Origin: Burkholderiales bacterium
GTDB taxonomy: Bacteria; Pseudomonadota; Gammaproteobacteria; Burkholderiales; Usitatibacteraceae
Direction of reading: 5' to 3'
Assembly: GCA_019634955.1 (NCBI GenBank)
Contig: JAHCAK010000012.1
Span: 31,621 to 95,620, forward strand
DNA length: 64,000 nucleotides
The notes under the pieces: model-generated
Told to the model about the DNA's origin: nothing
Databases searched by the model: none
Seen by the model: only the letters and a program-made list of their open reading frames with translations
Part shown: positions 1 to 9,419 of the stretch, piece by piece
Layout: each line of letters opens with the position of its first letter
Position numbering within the stretch: position 1 is the first letter of the stretch
Position numbers and translations under genes: made by a program

Positions 1-1043
1 GCCCACACGGTGCCATCGGCGCGCAGCGCAACCGCGAAACGCAGCCCTGCCGAGACGGCCGTCGCGTTGTCGAGCGAGACGACGCGCACCGGCGCCCTCG
101 ACACGAGGAAGCTCGCGCCGCCGTCGCCCAGCTCGCCGAACAGGTTGTCGCCCCAGGCCCACACCGAGCCGTCCTCGCGCAACGCGAGCGAGAATTCCGA
201 GCCGGCGGAAATCGCGCGAACGCCGGTGAGACCCGCGACGGCCGTGGGCGAGGACCGGTCGCCGGTGGCGTTGATGCCCAGCTGGCCGTACGGGTTCGCG
301 CCCCAGGCCCACACCGTCCCGTCGCGGCGAAGCGCGAGCGAGTGCGCGTCGCCCGCCGAGACGGCAACCACGTCGGTGAGCCCGGGGACAGCCGCGGGTG
401 TCGCGCGCGACGCCGTGGTCCCATCGCCGAGCTGGCCGCGCGCGTTGCTGCCCCAGGCCCAGACCGTCCCGTCCGAGCGCACGGCCAGCGCGTGGTCGCC
501 GCCCGCGGAGAGGGCGGTGACGCCGGCGAGGCCCGCGACGGCGACGGGCTCGAGCCTCGTCGCGGTCGTGCCGTCGCCCAGTTGCCCGCTCTCGTTGGAA
601 CCCCAGGCGCGCACCGTCCCGTCGCTGCGCAGGGCGAGGGTGAAATACCCTCCGGCGTCGACCGCGGTGATCCCGGAGAGCCCGGTGACCACGACCGGGA
701 CCTCGCGGGCGGTGTAGGTGCCGTCGCCCAGCTGGCCGCCGAGGTTGTCGCCGACCGCGAGCACGGTGCCGTCCGCGCGCAGGGCGACGGTGTGCAGCAC
801 GCCTCCGGAGATCGCCCGCGCGCCGCGCAGGGAGGGAAGTTCCAGCGGCGTCGAGAACGCGAGGGGGCGGCCGTTGCCCAGTTGCCCCCAGTCGTCGTTG
901 CCCCAGGCGACCACGATGCCGTCCGCGCCGACGGCCAGGCTGTGCCCGCTGCCGGCCGCGAGACGCCCCGCCGCCATCGCCCCCGCCTCGGCCAGGACCA
1001 GGCCAAGGAAGACCAGCGCCTTCGCCGCGAATCGCGCATCCAT
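1..1043 (-). CDS. Secreted RCC1-repeat (beta-propeller) protein, C-terminus beyond window
   Basis: The reverse strand is open from an ATG at 1043 to the window edge (347 codons). The N-terminus is a signal peptide with a hydrophobic core and an Ala-rich end at about residue 25. The rest is seven visible RCC1 repeats of about 50 residues, each with a [12 protein letters not shown] strand followed by GQLGDG. RCC1 proteins fold as a seven-bladed beta-propeller; in bacteria they are usually exported or surface proteins of unknown binding role. The match is to the fold only, so no eukaryotic nucleotide-exchange activity is implied. The 3' end is not in the window, so total length and any anchoring domain are unknown. 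It is transcribed away from the adjacent tRNA gene. Confidence 0.85.
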   Translation of the reverse strand, partial: MDARFAAKALVFLGLVLAEAGAMAAGRLAAGSGHSLAVGADGIVVAWGNDDWGQLGNGRPLAFSTPLELPSLRGARAISGGVLHTVALRADGTVLAVGDNLGGQLGDGTYTAREVPVVVTGLSGITAVDAGGYFTLALRSDGTVRAWGSNESGQLGDGTTATRLEPVAVAGLAGVTALSAGGDHALAVRSDGTVWAWGSNARGQLGDGTTASRATPAAVPGLTDVVAVSAGDAHSLALRRDGTVWAWGANPYGQLGINATGDRSSPTAVAGLTGVRAISAGSEFSLALREDGSVWAWGDNLFGELGDGGASFLVSRAPVRVVSLDNATAVSAGLRFAVALRADGTVW

Positions 1044-1097
1044 GGGGCGAGCATATCCCCCGGAATCGCGGGGTCAAGCCGGCCCGCGGGCGCCCGG

Positions 1098-1127
1098 TTG
1101 CCGCGCCCGCCGCGAAGCCGCTATAAT
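1098..1127 (+). promoter_or_regulatory. Sigma-70 promoter of tRNA-Gly
   Basis: There is a perfect TATAAT at 1122-1127 and a TTGCCG at 1098-1103, separated by 18 bp. The -10 box ends 12 bp before the tRNA, as expected for a stable-RNA promoter. Confidence 0.7.
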
Positions 1128-1139
1128 GCGGGGCTTCAC

Positions 1140-1215
1140 GCGGCAGTAGCTCAGTTGGTAGAGCGCAACCTTGCCAAGGTTGAGGTCGAGAGTTCGAGAC
1201 TCTTCTGCCGCTCCA
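1140..1215 (+). tRNA. tRNA-Gly, anticodon GCC
   Basis: This is a 76-nt cloverleaf. The acceptor stem pairs GCGGCAG with CTGCCGC, and a D-arm is present. The anticodon stem CAACC/GGTTG encloses the loop TTGCCAA, giving anticodon GCC (glycine, GGC/GGU codons). The T-arm contains GTTCGAGAC and the CCA end is encoded. A strong promoter precedes it and a GC-rich hairpin follows directly. Confidence 0.97.
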
Positions 1216-1222
1216 GATTCCC

Positions 1223-1251
1223 TTCGGGGGGAGGCCCATCCTCCCCCCGAA
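1223..1251. terminator. GC-rich hairpin downstream of tRNA-Gly
   Basis: A perfect 11-bp stem, TTCGGGGGGAG against CTCCCCCCGAA, has a 7-nt loop and is followed by a short TCGTTT. It looks like a terminator or processing signal for the tRNA. A near copy lies at 9420-9446 upstream of tRNA-Cys. Confidence 0.6.
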
Positions 1252-1289
1252 TCGTTTCCGCCGGCCCCCATCCCGCCCCGGCCCGTGCC

Positions 1290-2870
1290 ATGACCCCATC
1301 GCGCCCCCCGCTCACGATCCGCCTGCACGCGGAGGACAACGTGGCGGTCGTGGCCAACGACGGGGGCCTCGACGCCGGCACCGTCTTGCCGGAAGGCATC
1401 CCGGGCGCCGGGCTCACGCTTCTCGACAAGGTGCCGCAGGGCCACAAGGTGGCGCTCGCGGACATTCCCGAAGGCGGCGCCGTGCGCCGCTACGGCGTCA
1501 CCATCGGCTTCGCCTTGAAGGCGCTCGCCGCGGGAAGCTGGGTGCACGAGCGCGTGCTGGCCATCCCCGAGGCGCGCTCGCTCGAGGGCCTGCCCATGGC
1601 TACCGTGAAGCCCGCGCCGCTGCCGCCGCTGGAGGGCTTCACCTTCGAGGGCTTCCGCAACGCCGACGGCTCCGTGGGCACGCGCAACATTCTCGCGGTG
1701 ACCACCACGGTGCAATGCGTGGCCGGGGTGGTGGCGCAGGCCGTGGCGCGCATCAAGGCGGAGCTGCTGCCGCAATTCCCCAACGTCGACGACGTGGTGG
1801 GGCTCGAGCACGCCTATGGCTGCGGCGTGGCCATCGACGCGCCCGACGCGGCGATCCCGATCCGCACCCTCCGGCACATCTCGCTCAATCCCAACTTCGG
1901 CGGCGAGGTGCTGGTGGTGAGCCTGGGCTGCGAGAAGCTGCAGCCGGACCGGCTGCTGCCCCCGGGCTCGTTTCCGATCGCCGACGGGCGCGACGCGGGC
2001 GCGGGGCCGGACACCGTGTGCCTGCAGTCGCCGGACCACGTGGGCTTCCAGTCGATGCTGGACGACATCGTCGCGCGCGCCCGCCCGCACCTCGAGCGGC
2101 TCGACGCGCGCCGGCGCGAGACGATCCCCGCCTCGGCGCTCGTGGTCGGCGTGCAGTGCGGGGGCAGCGACGCCTTCTCGGGCTTCACCGCCAACCCCGC
2201 CGTGGGCTTCGCCGCGGACCTCCTCGTGCGCGCGGGCGCGACCGTCATGTTCAGCGAGAACACCGAGGTGCGCGACGCGGTCGAGCAGCTCACCCGCCGC
2301 GCCGCCACGCCGGAGGTGGCCGAGGCCGTCGTGCGCGAGCTGGGCTGGTACGACCGCTACCTCGAGCGCGGCCGCGCCGACCGCACCGCCAATACCACGC
2401 CGGGCAACAAGGCCGGCGGGCTCGCCAACATCGCCGAGAAGGCGATGGGCTCGATCGTGAAGAGCGGCACTGCGCCCATCGCGCACGTGCTGCCGCCCGG
2501 GGAGAAGCTCGCGCCCGGCCAGCGCGGGCTCGTCTTCGCCGCAACGCCCGCGAGCGACTTCATCTGCGGCACGCTGCAGCTCGCCGCCGGCATGAACGTG
2601 CACGTCTTCACCACCGGCCGCGGCACGCCCTACGGCCTCGCGGCATGCCCCGTGATCAAGGTCGCCACGCGCACCGACCTCGCGCGCCGCTGGCACGACC
2701 TCATGGACCTCGATGCCGGGCGCATCGCCACCGGGGAAGCGACCATCGAGGAGGCGGGCTGGGAGCTCTTCCGGCTCATCCTCGACGTGGCGAGCGGGCG
2801 GCGCACCTGGGCGGAGCGCTGGAAGCTCGCCAACGCGCTCGTGCTCTTCAACCCCGCGCCCGTCACCTGA
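1290..2870 (+). CDS. garD: Galactarate dehydratase (L-threo-forming)
   Basis: The product is 526 residues, the usual GarD size (about 523), and resembles enterobacterial GarD along its whole length. It dehydrates D-galactarate to 5-dehydro-4-deoxy-D-glucarate in the cytoplasm. The SAF-type N-terminal domain (about residues 15-100) is followed by the UxaA/GarD core. Family landmarks are [42 protein letters not shown] [19 protein letters not shown] and [11 protein letters not shown], with the metal-binding Cys/His retained; the end FNPAPVT is typical. The ATG at 1290 was chosen because the SAF domain starts there, although the frame is open further upstream. It lies only 38 bp after the tRNA-Gly hairpin and is convergent with the LacI-type regulator that probably controls the pathway. 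Confidence 0.95.
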   Translation: MTPSRPPLTIRLHAEDNVAVVANDGGLDAGTVLPEGIPGAGLTLLDKVPQGHKVALADIPEGGAVRRYGVTIGFALKALAAGSWVHERVLAIPEARSLEGLPMATVKPAPLPPLEGFTFEGFRNADGSVGTRNILAVTTTVQCVAGVVAQAVARIKAELLPQFPNVDDVVGLEHAYGCGVAIDAPDAAIPIRTLRHISLNPNFGGEVLVVSLGCEKLQPDRLLPPGSFPIADGRDAGAGPDTVCLQSPDHVGFQSMLDDIVARARPHLERLDARRRETIPASALVVGVQCGGSDAFSGFTANPAVGFAADLLVRAGATVMFSENTEVRDAVEQLTRRAATPEVAEAVVRELGWYDRYLERGRADRTANTTPGNKAGGLANIAEKAMGSIVKSGTAPIAHVLPPGEKLAPGQRGLVFAATPASDFICGTLQLAAGMNVHVFTTGRGTPYGLAACPVIKVATRTDLARRWHDLMDLDAGRIATGEATIEEAGWELFRLILDVASGRRTWAERWKLANALVLFNPAPVT

Positions 2871-2888
2871 CGAGCGGCAGTCCCGCAC

Positions 2889-3929
2889 TCACGTGCTTTC
2901 GCGCTCGACGAGCCGGAAGCCCACGTCCACCACCCGCTCCGCGACCTCGCGGCCCTCGATGCGCGCGATGAGCGCCTCGGCGGCGAGCTGGCCGATCCGG
3001 GCCTTCTCGATGGCAATGGTCGTCAGGGAGGGCGAGGTGTGCGCCGCGAAGTCGAAGTCGCCGAAGCCGATCACGGCGAGATCCTCCGGGATGCGCAGGC
3101 CGCGCTGCTGCGCCTCGGCGACGACGCCCTGTGCCAGGGGGTCCGAGCTGCAGGCAACGGCGCTCACGCGCTCGCCCCGGCGCAGGAGGTCCGCGAAGCC
3201 CTCGCGGCCGAACTGGAACTTGCCGGGCGGGGGCTCGAGACTGGCGGGCACGGCGTCGATGCCGGCCTCGGCGAGCGCCTCCTCGATCCCGCGCCGGCGC
3301 ACGCCCGCGCGGGGATCCTTGCCCCAGACGAGGCCGATCCGCCGGTGCCCCTTCGCGAGCAGGTGGCGGGCCATGGCCGCGCCCGCCTTCTCGTGCGAGA
3401 AGCCCACCAGCATGTCGATGGGCGTCGGCGTCAGGTCCCACGCCTCCACCACGGGAATGTGCGAGGCGATGAGGCGCCGCCGCGTCTGCGGGGAGTGGTT
3501 GATGCCGGTGAGGTAGATACCTTCGGGCCGCCGCCCGAGGATGCCCGCGATCAGCTCGTCCTCGCGCTGTTCGTAGGACGAGAGCCCCAGGAGCACCTCG
3601 TAGCCCTCCGCGCGCAGGCGGTCGGTGAATGCCTGGATGGCGTCCGCGAACATGCTGTTGGTGATCTGGGGGAAGACGGCCGCGATCACGCGGCTGCGCC
3701 GCGAGCGCAGGCTCCCGGCGAGGAAGTTGGGGACGTACCCGGTGCGCGCGACCACGGCGCGCACCCGCTCCAGCGTGTCGGGGGTGACGAGTTCGGGGTT
3801 GTTGAGGGCCCGGGAGACGGTGATGGGGGAGACGCCGGCCACCTTGGCCACGTCGCGGATGGTGACCGCCTTGCCGGCGCGCGGGGCGGGCGCCGCGTCG
3901 CGGGGCGGGCGGGGCGGGGTACGGGCCAT
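2889..3929 (-). CDS. LacI-family regulator of the hexarate (glucarate/galactarate) genes
   Basis: The product is 346 residues. A basic, proline-rich leader precedes the LacI helix-turn-helix VTIRDVAKVAGVSPITVSRALNNPE (given in two parts: VTIRDVAKVAGVSP and ITVSRALNNPE, about residues 22-46). The periplasmic-binding-protein-like effector domain follows. It is most like the GntR (gluconate) branch. The frame continues upstream, but the ATG at 3929 is right before the HTH and the earlier part overlaps gudD. It is divergent from gudD, and the 178-bp gap holds two GntR-type palindromes. The likely role is repression relieved by a hexarate or its dehydration product; the inducer is inferred from neighbours only. 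Confidence 0.9.
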   Translation of the reverse strand: MARTPPRPPRDAAPAPRAGKAVTIRDVAKVAGVSPITVSRALNNPELVTPDTLERVRAVVARTGYVPNFLAGSLRSRRSRVIAAVFPQITNSMFADAIQAFTDRLRAEGYEVLLGLSSYEQREDELIAGILGRRPEGIYLTGINHSPQTRRRLIASHIPVVEAWDLTPTPIDMLVGFSHEKAGAAMARHLLAKGHRRIGLVWGKDPRAGVRRRGIEEALAEAGIDAVPASLEPPPGKFQFGREGFADLLRRGERVSAVACSSDPLAQGVVAEAQQRGLRIPEDLAVIGFGDFDFAAHTSPSLTTIAIEKARIGQLAAEALIARIEGREVAERVVDVGFRLVEREST

Positions 3930-3967
3930 GGCCGCGAGGATAGTCCCGCCGGCTCGCCCTTGGCAAA

Positions 3968-3981
3968 TGCTACCGGTAACA
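3968..3981. promoter_or_regulatory. LacI/GntR-type operator 1
   Basis: TGCTACCGGTAACA is a near-perfect palindrome around a central CG and matches the classical gluconate-regulator site (TGTTACCGGTAACA). It lies 39 bp upstream of the regulator start, a position suited to autoregulation. Confidence 0.75.
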
Positions 3982-4034
3982 GCGTTGGGCGGATCGCAGG
4001 CTGCCCGGATGCGGGGATTGCCTGCTTGGCGCGG

Positions 4035-4070
4035 TTGACAGGCCGGAAATGATACCGATACCATTTCCGG
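4035..4070 (+). promoter_or_regulatory. gudD promoter overlapped by LacI/GntR-type operator 2
   Basis: A perfect TTGACA -35 box lies at 4035-4040. A 28-bp imperfect palindrome at 4043-4070 contains TGATACCGATACCA (4050-4063), sharing the TG-TACCG-TA-CA pattern of operator 1. The palindrome covers the expected -10 region (about 4058-4064), so repressor binding should block polymerase. Confidence 0.75.
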
Positions 4071-4107
4071 ACAAGAACGACCGCCCAGCTCGAGGAGGGG
4101 CCAGCCG

Positions 4108-5463
4108 ATGGTCGCGAACACCCCGGGGCACGCCGCCAGCGGCGCCCCCGTCGTCACGGAGTTGCGCGTCGTTCCCGTCGCGGGCCGCGACAGCATGCTG
4201 CTCAACCTGAGCGGCGCCCATGGGCCGTTCTTCACCCGCAACGTCGTCGTCGCGAAGGACAGCGCCGGCCACACCGGCGTGGGCGAGGTGCCCGGCGGCG
4301 AGAAGATCCGCCAGACGCTCGAGGAGGCCGCGCCGTTGGTGGTCGGCCAGCCGGTGAGCGCCACGAACCGCGTGTTGCAGGAAATGCGCCGCCGCTTCGG
4401 CGAGCGCGATGCCGGCGGGCGGGGCTTGCAGACCTTCGACCTTCGCACCGCGATCCACGCGATGACCGCGGTGGAGGCGGCGATGCTGGACCTCCTCGGG
4501 CAGTTCCTCGGCGTGCCGGTCGCGGACCTGCTGGGCGAGGGCCGGCAGCGCGACCGCGTGCAGGTGCTGGGCTACCTCTTCTACGTGGGCGACCGCACGC
4601 GCACCGACCTTCCCTACCGCGACGAGCGCGGCGCCGGCGACGACTGGTTCCGGCTTCGCAGCGAGAAGGCGTTGGACGCGGCGGCGGTGGTGCGCCTGGC
4701 CGAGGCCGCGCACGCGCGCTACGGCTTCGAGGACTTCAAGCTGAAGGGCGGCGTGCTGCGCGGCGAGGAGGAGGTCGAGGCCGTGCGCGCGCTGCACGGG
4801 CGCTTCCCGCGCGCGCGCATCACGCTCGACCCGAACGGCGGCTGGCTGCTCGACGACGCGGTCCGGCTCTGCCGCGACCTGCACGGCGTGCTCGCCTACG
4901 CGGAGGACCCTTGCGGCGCGGAAGGCGGCTTCTCGGGGCGCGAGGTGATGGCGGAGTTCCGTCGCGCGACCGGGCTGCCGACGGCGACCAACATGGTCGC
5001 GACCGACTGGCGACAGATGGCGCACGCGCTGGCGCTGCAGTCCGTGGACATCCCGCTCGCCGACCCGCACTTCTGGACGATGCAGGGCTCGGTGCGCGTG
5101 GCGCAGACCTGCCGCGACTGGGGCCTCACCTGGGGTTCGCACTCCAACAACCATTTCGACATCTCGCTCGCGATGGTCGCCCACACGGCCGCGGCGGCGC
5201 CCGGGCGCGTGACGGCCGTCGACACGCACTGGATCTGGCAGGACGGCCAGCGGCTCACGAAGGAGCCGTTCGCGATCCGCGGCGGGTTCATAGAACTGCC
5301 CGCGCGGCCGGGGCTGGGCGTGGAGATCGACGAGGCCGAGCTCGCGAAGGCGCACGGGCTCTACGAGTCCCACGGGCTGGGGGCTCGCGACGACGCCGTC
5401 GCGATGCAATTCCTGGTGCCGGGGTGGAAGTTCGACGCGAAGCGGCCCTGCCTGGTCCGCTGA
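4108..5463 (+). CDS. gudD: Glucarate dehydratase (enolase superfamily)
   Basis: The product is 451 residues, normal for GudD (446). It converts D-glucarate, and L-idarate in characterised homologues, to 5-dehydro-4-deoxy-D-glucarate. An N-terminal capping domain (to about residue 140) is followed by the TIM barrel. The KxK motif is in FKLKGG (Lys211, Lys213), metal ligands start at DPNGGW, and the general-base His is in [10 protein letters not shown] (His345). The signature ATNMVATDW is also present. The ATG at 4108 has a strong GAGGAGGGG ribosome-binding site. It is the first gene of a co-directional unit with garR and tctBAC, behind an operator-covered promoter. Confidence 0.95.
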   Translation: MVANTPGHAASGAPVVTELRVVPVAGRDSMLLNLSGAHGPFFTRNVVVAKDSAGHTGVGEVPGGEKIRQTLEEAAPLVVGQPVSATNRVLQEMRRRFGERDAGGRGLQTFDLRTAIHAMTAVEAAMLDLLGQFLGVPVADLLGEGRQRDRVQVLGYLFYVGDRTRTDLPYRDERGAGDDWFRLRSEKALDAAAVVRLAEAAHARYGFEDFKLKGGVLRGEEEVEAVRALHGRFPRARITLDPNGGWLLDDAVRLCRDLHGVLAYAEDPCGAEGGFSGREVMAEFRRATGLPTATNMVATDWRQMAHALALQSVDIPLADPHFWTMQGSVRVAQTCRDWGLTWGSHSNNHFDISLAMVAHTAAAAPGRVTAVDTHWIWQDGQRLTKEPFAIRGGFIELPARPGLGVEIDEAELAKAHGLYESHGLGARDDAVAMQFLVPGWKFDAKRPCLVR

Positions 5464-5479
5464 CGACAGGAGGCATCTC

Positions 5480-6370
5480 ATGAGCAAGGTGGGTTTCATC
5501 GGGCTGGGCATCATGGGCGCGCCCATGGCCGGGCACCTGCAGGCGGCGGGCCACGAGCTGTTCGTGAACACGATCGGGCCCTATCCGGAACCGCTCGTGA
5601 AGGGCGGGGCGAAGGTTTGCGCCAGCGGCGCCGAGGTGGCGAGGAATGCCGAGATCGTGATCGTCATGGTCCCGGACACGCCGGACGTGGAAAAGGTGCT
5701 CTTCGGCGCCGGCGGCGTGGCCGAGGGGCTCGCGGCGGGCAAGGTGGTGGTCGACATGAGCTCGATCTCCCCCATCGAGACCAAGGACTTCGCGCGGCGC
5801 GTGAACGCCCTGGGCTGCGAGTACGTGGACGCGCCCGTCTCCGGTGGCGAGGTGGGGGCCAAGGCGGCCACGCTCACCATCATGGCGGGCGGCACGGAGG
5901 CCGGCTTCGCGCGCGTGAAGCCGCTCTTCGAGCGCATGGGCAAGAACGTCACGCTGGTGGGCGGCAACGGCGACGGCCAGACCTGCAAGGTGGCCAACCA
6001 GATCATCGTCGCGCTCACCATCGAGGCCGTGGGCGAGGCGCTGCTCTTCGCCTCGAAGGCCGGCGCCGACCCCGCGAAGGTGCGCCAGGCGCTCATGGGC
6101 GGCTTCGCCTCCTCGCGCATCCTCGAGGTGCACGGCGAGCGCATGGTGAAGCGCACCTTCGACCCGGGCTTCCGCATCGAGCTGCACCAGAAGGACCTGA
6201 ACCTCGCCCTCGGCGCGGCCCGCAAGATGGGCCTGAGCCTGCCCAACACGGCGACGGCGCAGGAGCTCTTCAACGCCTGCGCCGCGCACGGCGGCCGGGC
6301 CTGGGACCACTCGGCCATGGTGCGCGCGCTGGAAAAGCTCGCGAACTTCGAGATCGGCCAGGCGCCGTGA
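5480..6370 (+). CDS. garR: 2-hydroxy-3-oxopropionate (tartronate semialdehyde) reductase
   Basis: The product is 296 residues, the size of GarR/GlxR. The N-terminal Rossmann fold has GFIGLGIMGAPMAGHL (residues 4-19). The substrate motif DAPVSGGEVGAKAATL and catalytic Lys in CKVANQI mark the beta-hydroxyacid dehydrogenase family. It reduces tartronate semialdehyde to D-glycerate with NAD(P)H, the step after aldol cleavage of the common glucarate/galactarate intermediate. It starts 16 bp after gudD with an AGGAGG-like site. The 5-dehydro-4-deoxyglucarate aldolase (GarL) and glycerate kinase expected in the same route are not in this window. Confidence 0.93.
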   Translation: MSKVGFIGLGIMGAPMAGHLQAAGHELFVNTIGPYPEPLVKGGAKVCASGAEVARNAEIVIVMVPDTPDVEKVLFGAGGVAEGLAAGKVVVDMSSISPIETKDFARRVNALGCEYVDAPVSGGEVGAKAATLTIMAGGTEAGFARVKPLFERMGKNVTLVGGNGDGQTCKVANQIIVALTIEAVGEALLFASKAGADPAKVRQALMGGFASSRILEVHGERMVKRTFDPGFRIELHQKDLNLALGAARKMGLSLPNTATAQELFNACAAHGGRAWDHSAMVRALEKLANFEIGQAP

Positions 6371-6386
6371 GGCGGGGAGGGCGGCC

Positions 6387-6836
6387 ATGAAGAGCTGGCA
6401 GCGCTACGCGGGCGTGTTCCTGCTCGCGCTCGCGGGCGTGGTGATCCAGCAGTCGTTCTGGGTGCTGCGGCTCTTCGACCACGGCCAGCCGGGCTCGGGC
6501 CTCATGCCCTTCGGCCTCGGCGTGATCCTCGCCGTGCTCGCGGTCATCCTCATCGCCACCAACCTCGGCACCGACGCCGCGCCCGAGCCCTTCTGGGAGC
6601 CGAAGGCGTGGGTGCGCCCGCTCCTCGCGCTCGCCATCACGGTGCTCTTCGCGTGGCTCTTCGACGACGTGGGCGCCATCACGAGCGTCGTGGTCCTCGT
6701 GGCGTGCTGGCTCTTCCTCGTGGAGCGCAAGGGCGCGCTCGTGTCGGCCGGCACCGCGGCGGCCACCGGGCTCGTCGTGTGGCTCGTCTTCGAACGCTTC
6801 CTGCAGACCCCGTTCCCGCGGGGACTGCTCTTCTGA
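6387..6836 (+). CDS. tctB: Tripartite tricarboxylate transporter, small membrane subunit TctB
   Basis: The product is 149 residues with four predicted membrane helices: an early one near residues 8-25, one around 38-55, and two in the C-terminal half. This layout and size are those of TctB. It is the small integral membrane component of TTT-type secondary transporters, which import carboxylates captured by a Bug/TctC receptor. It lies 16 bp after garR and just before tctA, so the transporter is probably co-expressed with the sugar-diacid enzymes. Hexarates are the inferred substrate. Confidence 0.9.
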   Translation: MKSWQRYAGVFLLALAGVVIQQSFWVLRLFDHGQPGSGLMPFGLGVILAVLAVILIATNLGTDAAPEPFWEPKAWVRPLLALAITVLFAWLFDDVGAITSVVVLVACWLFLVERKGALVSAGTAAATGLVVWLVFERFLQTPFPRGLLF

Positions 6837-6858
6837 CGCGCAGGCGGGGGACCGGGCC

Positions 6859-8397
6859 GTGTTCGAGTTCGCGGGGCTGCTGCAGGGGTTCGAGGTCGCG
6901 TTCACCCCGGTGAACCTGATGTGGTGCCTCATCGGCTGCCTGCTGGGCACCGCGGTGGGCGTGCTGCCCGGCCTGGGCCCGGCGGCCACCATCGCGCTGC
7001 TGCTGCCCATCAGCATGAAGATGGGCACGCCGGTGACGGCCATCATCCTCATGTCGGGCGTGTTCTACGGCGCGATGTACGGCGGTTCCACCACCTCGAT
7101 CCTGCTCAAGCTCCCGGGCGAGGCGGCCTCGGTGGTGACCTGCATCGACGGCTACCAGATGGCGAGGAACGGCCGCGCCGGCGCGGCGCTCGGGGTCGCG
7201 GCCATCGGCTCCTTCGTGGCCGGCACCGTCGGCGTGATCGGCATGACGATGATGGCCCCGCCGCTCGCCGAGGCGGCCCTCAAGTTCGGCCCGCCGGAGT
7301 ACTTCTCGCTCACGGTGCTGGGGCTGCTGCTCGCGACCTACCTCACCGGGGAGTCGGCGCTCAAGGGCCTCATCATGGCGGTGATCGGGCTGATCCTCGG
7401 CTGCGTGGGCCTGGACCCCCTCTCGGGCGCCGTGCGCTTCGACTTCGGCATCACGGCGCTGCAGAGCAACCTCGACTTCGTGACGCTCGCCATGGGCCTC
7501 TTCGGCGTGGGCGAGATCCTCTACAGCCTCGAGAAGGCCGGCGCGGCGACTCTCGTCACCACGCGCATCGAGCGCATCTTCCCCACCCTCGCGGACCTGG
7601 CGCGGAGCAAGTGGGCCATGGTGCGCGGCAGCGTGATCGGCTTCCTCGTGGGGATCCTGCCGGGCGGCGGCGCCGTGCTCTCCTCGCTCGTCTCCTACGC
7701 GGTGGAGAAGAAGGCCTCGAAGCACCCGGAGGAGTTCGGCAAGGGCGCGATCGAGGGCGTGGCGGGGCCGGAATCGGCCAACAACGCGGCCGCCTCCTCG
7801 TCGTTCATCCCGCTGCTCACGCTGGGCATCCCCGGCAACGCCTCCACGGCGATGATCTTCGCCGCGCTCCTCATCCACGGCATCACGCCCGGCCCCTTCC
7901 TCATCAAGGAGCACGCAGACGTGTTCTGGGGCGTGGTGGCCTCGATGTACCTCGGCAACGTGGTGCTGCTCATCCTCAACCTGCCGCTCATCGGCATCTG
8001 GGTGCAGTTGCTGCGCGTGCCCTACGCGTTCATGGCGCCGATGATCATGGTGCTCACGCTGGTGGGCGTCTACAGCGTGAACAACAGCGCCTTCGACATC
8101 TGGGTGATGCTCTTCATGGGCGTGTGCGGCTATGTCGCGCGCAAGCTCAAGTTCGACCTCGGCCCGCTGCTCCTCGCCTTCGTGCTGGGGCCGATCATGG
8201 AGCGCTCGCTGCGGCAGGCGCTGCTCATGAGCAACGGCAAGGCGGACATCTTCTTCACGCACCCGATCTCGGCCGCGCTGCTCGGCATCGCGGCGCTCTT
8301 CGTTCTCTACAACCTTCGCCTGGCCTGGAGGAAGCGGCGCGAGGCCGGCGCGGGCGCGCAACCGCAGCAGGAAGCACCCCAACCCCGAAAGGAGTGA
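6859..8397 (+). CDS. tctA: Tripartite tricarboxylate transporter, large membrane subunit TctA
   Basis: The product is 512 residues and highly hydrophobic, with about 10-12 membrane helices, as usual for TctA (about 500). Family motifs include GVLPGLGPAATIALLLP near the N-terminus, MYGGSTTSILL, GILPGGGAVLSS and GIPGNASTAMI. The glycine/proline-rich segments are duplicated in the two halves, consistent with the inverted-repeat architecture of the family. The start is GTG. It forms the transport pore with TctB. The C-terminal tail is hydrophilic (about 20 residues), and tctC starts 3 bp downstream. Confidence 0.94.
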   Translation: MFEFAGLLQGFEVAFTPVNLMWCLIGCLLGTAVGVLPGLGPAATIALLLPISMKMGTPVTAIILMSGVFYGAMYGGSTTSILLKLPGEAASVVTCIDGYQMARNGRAGAALGVAAIGSFVAGTVGVIGMTMMAPPLAEAALKFGPPEYFSLTVLGLLLATYLTGESALKGLIMAVIGLILGCVGLDPLSGAVRFDFGITALQSNLDFVTLAMGLFGVGEILYSLEKAGAATLVTTRIERIFPTLADLARSKWAMVRGSVIGFLVGILPGGGAVLSSLVSYAVEKKASKHPEEFGKGAIEGVAGPESANNAAASSSFIPLLTLGIPGNASTAMIFAALLIHGITPGPFLIKEHADVFWGVVASMYLGNVVLLILNLPLIGIWVQLLRVPYAFMAPMIMVLTLVGVYSVNNSAFDIWVMLFMGVCGYVARKLKFDLGPLLLAFVLGPIMERSLRQALLMSNGKADIFFTHPISAALLGIAALFVLYNLRLAWRKRREAGAGAQPQQEAPQPRKE

Positions 8398-8400
8398 CAC

Positions 8401-9366
8401 ATGAAGAAACGCATCTGGGCCGCCATCGCCACCGCCCTCGGACTGCTCGCCGGGGCCGGCGCGTCGGCCGCCTATCCCGAGAAGCCCATCCAGCTCATCG
8501 TGCCCTACGGCGCAGGCGGATCCACCGACCTCCTCGCGCGCGCCGTGGCGACGGTGGCGCCGAAGTACTTCCCGCAGCCCGTGGTCGTCGTGAACAAGGG
8601 CGGCGGCGGCGGCATCCCGGGCCGCGTGGAAGTGGTGCGCGCGAAACCCGACGGCTACACGCTCCTCTTCGGCTGGGGCTCGGGCGAGGATCTCGTGGTG
8701 CCGCACCAGAGGAAGCTCCCCTACGACCTGTTCACGGACTTCGAGACGGTGTGCCGCCTGTCGATCCACTCGATCGCCCTCGCGGTGCCGGCCTCGTCGC
8801 CCTACAAGTCGCTCGCCGACCTGGTGAAGGCGGCCAAGGGCAAGGAGTACGTGACGGCCTCGGTTTCGACCAAGGGCGCCTCGGTGGACGTGACCTTCCT
8901 GCTCTTCGGCAAGGCCGCGGGCATCAAGGTGAACACCATCCCGGGCGCGGGCGGCGCGGACGCGATCACCAAGCTCGTGGGCGGGCACGTCGACTTCGGC
9001 GGCGGCCACCCGAGCGAGATCCTGCCGCACATGAAGGCCGGGCGCCTGCGCGCGCTGGCCGTGGCCCTCGAGAACCGCGACGGCTCGATACCCGACGTGC
9101 CGACCTTCAAGGAGCAGGGCTTCGACGTCGTGACCGCGGGCTCGGTGAAGGGGGTCGCGGCGCCGAAGGGCACGCCGAAGGAAGTCATCGCCTACCTGGA
9201 GAAGAAGTTCCAGGAAGTCGCCAACGACGCCGAGTTCAAGAAAATCATGGGCGACCTCGGCCAGCCGGTGGACTACATGAACGCGGCCGACTACAAGGTC
9301 TGGTTCAAGAAGTCCTATGACCAGTTCGGCTCGCTCTACAAGACGCTGGGCATCGAGACGAAGTAG
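8401..9366 (+). CDS. tctC: Tripartite tricarboxylate transporter substrate receptor (Bug/TctC)
   Basis: The product is 321 residues. A cleavable signal peptide (about residues 1-24, ending in GASA) is followed by the Bug fold, with YPEKPIQLIVPYGAGGSTD at the mature N-terminus. The AGGSTD motif is the ligand-carboxylate loop typical of the family. It binds the substrate in the periplasm and delivers it to TctAB. A strong AAAGGAG site precedes the ATG. This is the only one of five Bug receptors in the window that travels with TctA and TctB. Confidence 0.93.
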   Translation: MKKRIWAAIATALGLLAGAGASAAYPEKPIQLIVPYGAGGSTDLLARAVATVAPKYFPQPVVVVNKGGGGGIPGRVEVVRAKPDGYTLLFGWGSGEDLVVPHQRKLPYDLFTDFETVCRLSIHSIALAVPASSPYKSLADLVKAAKGKEYVTASVSTKGASVDVTFLLFGKAAGIKVNTIPGAGGADAITKLVGGHVDFGGGHPSEILPHMKAGRLRALAVALENRDGSIPDVPTFKEQGFDVVTAGSVKGVAAPKGTPKEVIAYLEKKFQEVANDAEFKKIMGDLGQPVDYMNAADYKVWFKKSYDQFGSLYKTLGIETK

Positions 9367-9369
9367 GGG

Positions 9370-9391
9370 CCCTCGCCCCGGGGCGGGGCCG
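9370..9391 (+). terminator. Possible hairpin at the end of the tct operon
   Basis: GGCCC-T-CGCCCC is almost exactly complementary to the following GGGGCGGGGCC (one bulge), directly after the tctC stop. There is no U-tract, so efficiency as an intrinsic terminator is uncertain. Confidence 0.35.
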
Positions 9392-9393
9392 TG

Positions 9394-9399
9394 TATAAT
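9394..9399 (+). promoter_or_regulatory. -10 box upstream of the tRNA-Cys leader
   Basis: A perfect TATAAT sits 86 bp upstream of tRNA-Cys. No good -35 is visible at the expected distance. The sequence after it (CGCGGCTCCCG) resembles the leader after the tRNA-Gly -10 box. Confidence 0.5.
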
Positions 9400-9419
9400 T
9401 CGCGGCTCCCGTTTCCCTT

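Noticed and set aside
342..1289. N-terminal extension of garD through the tRNA
   Set aside because: The extension would run through the tRNA-Gly gene and shows no homology; the SAF domain begins at the ATG at 1290.
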